From assembly GCA_900552755.1 (NCBI GenBank), contig USAY01000021.1:1-21610 (forward strand): a stretch of 21,610 nucleotides of DNA, in the 5' to 3' direction. A program made the position numbers and the translations under genes. The DNA comes from an uncultured Collinsella sp. (GTDB taxonomy: Bacteria; Actinomycetota; Coriobacteriia; Coriobacteriales; Coriobacteriaceae). Each line of letters starts with the position of its first letter. Within the stretch, counting starts at the first letter, position 1. Shown piece by piece: positions 21,610-21,610 of this stretch. The notes under the pieces were generated by a model. The model was given only the letters and a program-made list of their open reading frames with translations. It searched no databases and was not told where the DNA came from.

Positions 21610-21610
21610 C

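Noticed and set aside
1..21610. CRISPR arrays, tRNA or rRNA genes, insertion sequences, prophage
   Set aside because: I found no regularly spaced direct repeats, cloverleaf-like sequences, transposase or phage proteins on either strand.

Overview
The window looks like a chromosomal piece of a GC-rich, gut-type actinobacterium, most likely Coriobacteriia and Collinsella-like. This is an inference from protein flavour, codon use and intergenic repeat style; no rRNA or other phylogenetic marker is present to prove it. I see no phage genes, transposases, CRISPR array, tRNA or rRNA. The window is densely coded, and convergent gene pairs are usually separated by strong hairpins.

Layout. (1) 137-2212: an EF-G-like translation-factor GTPase with unusual GTP-binding motifs, followed by a terminator. 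(2) 2342-3325 (minus): a membrane-anchored or secreted DNA-entry-type nuclease. (3) 3445-10866: a carbohydrate locus. A LacI-type regulator (minus) diverges from a six-gene plus-strand operon: fructose-type PTS EIIBC, a GatZ/KbaZ-like tagatose-bisphosphate aldolase family protein, a small transaldolase, the two halves of a split transketolase, and a PTS EIIA. (4) 11174-12052 (minus): an orphan LarE-like sulfur transferase, divergent from a HAD phosphatase/phosphomutase at 12226-12876. (5) 12990-14099 (minus): a second LacI-family regulator, divergent from glmS at 14412-16259. (6) 16374-17075 (minus): a GntR/FCD regulator, divergent from a YeiH-type transporter at 17269-18303. (7) 18570-19787: a Fis-type regulator whose AAA+ module has lost its ATPase motifs, followed at 19872-20447 by an unrecognised single-pass membrane protein. 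(8) 20503-21024 (minus): a nitroreductase. (9) 21319-21609: an unrecognised 96-residue protein that ends at the window edge.

How the genes work together. The PTS locus looks like a self-contained catabolic cassette. EIIA and EIIBC would import and phosphorylate a sugar, the GatZ-like protein would act on the sugar phosphate, and transaldolase plus split transketolase would feed the carbon into fructose-6-phosphate and glyceraldehyde-3-phosphate. No GatY/KbaY catalytic aldolase, sugar-phosphate kinase or dehydrogenase is present, so the substrate cannot be read from the genes and the pathway may be undescribed. The first three intercistronic gaps contain strong RNA hairpins; one of these regions can form a pseudoknot.

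Non-coding structure is the other notable theme. A palindromic repeat is present in three copies, two sharing an exact 42-base block. There is a 26-bp palindrome before glmS, an inverted-repeat pair covering the divergent GntR/YeiH promoters, and a heavily paired region before the Fis-type regulator with mutually exclusive pairings. Structures were found by reading base complementarity by eye; no folding energies were calculated.
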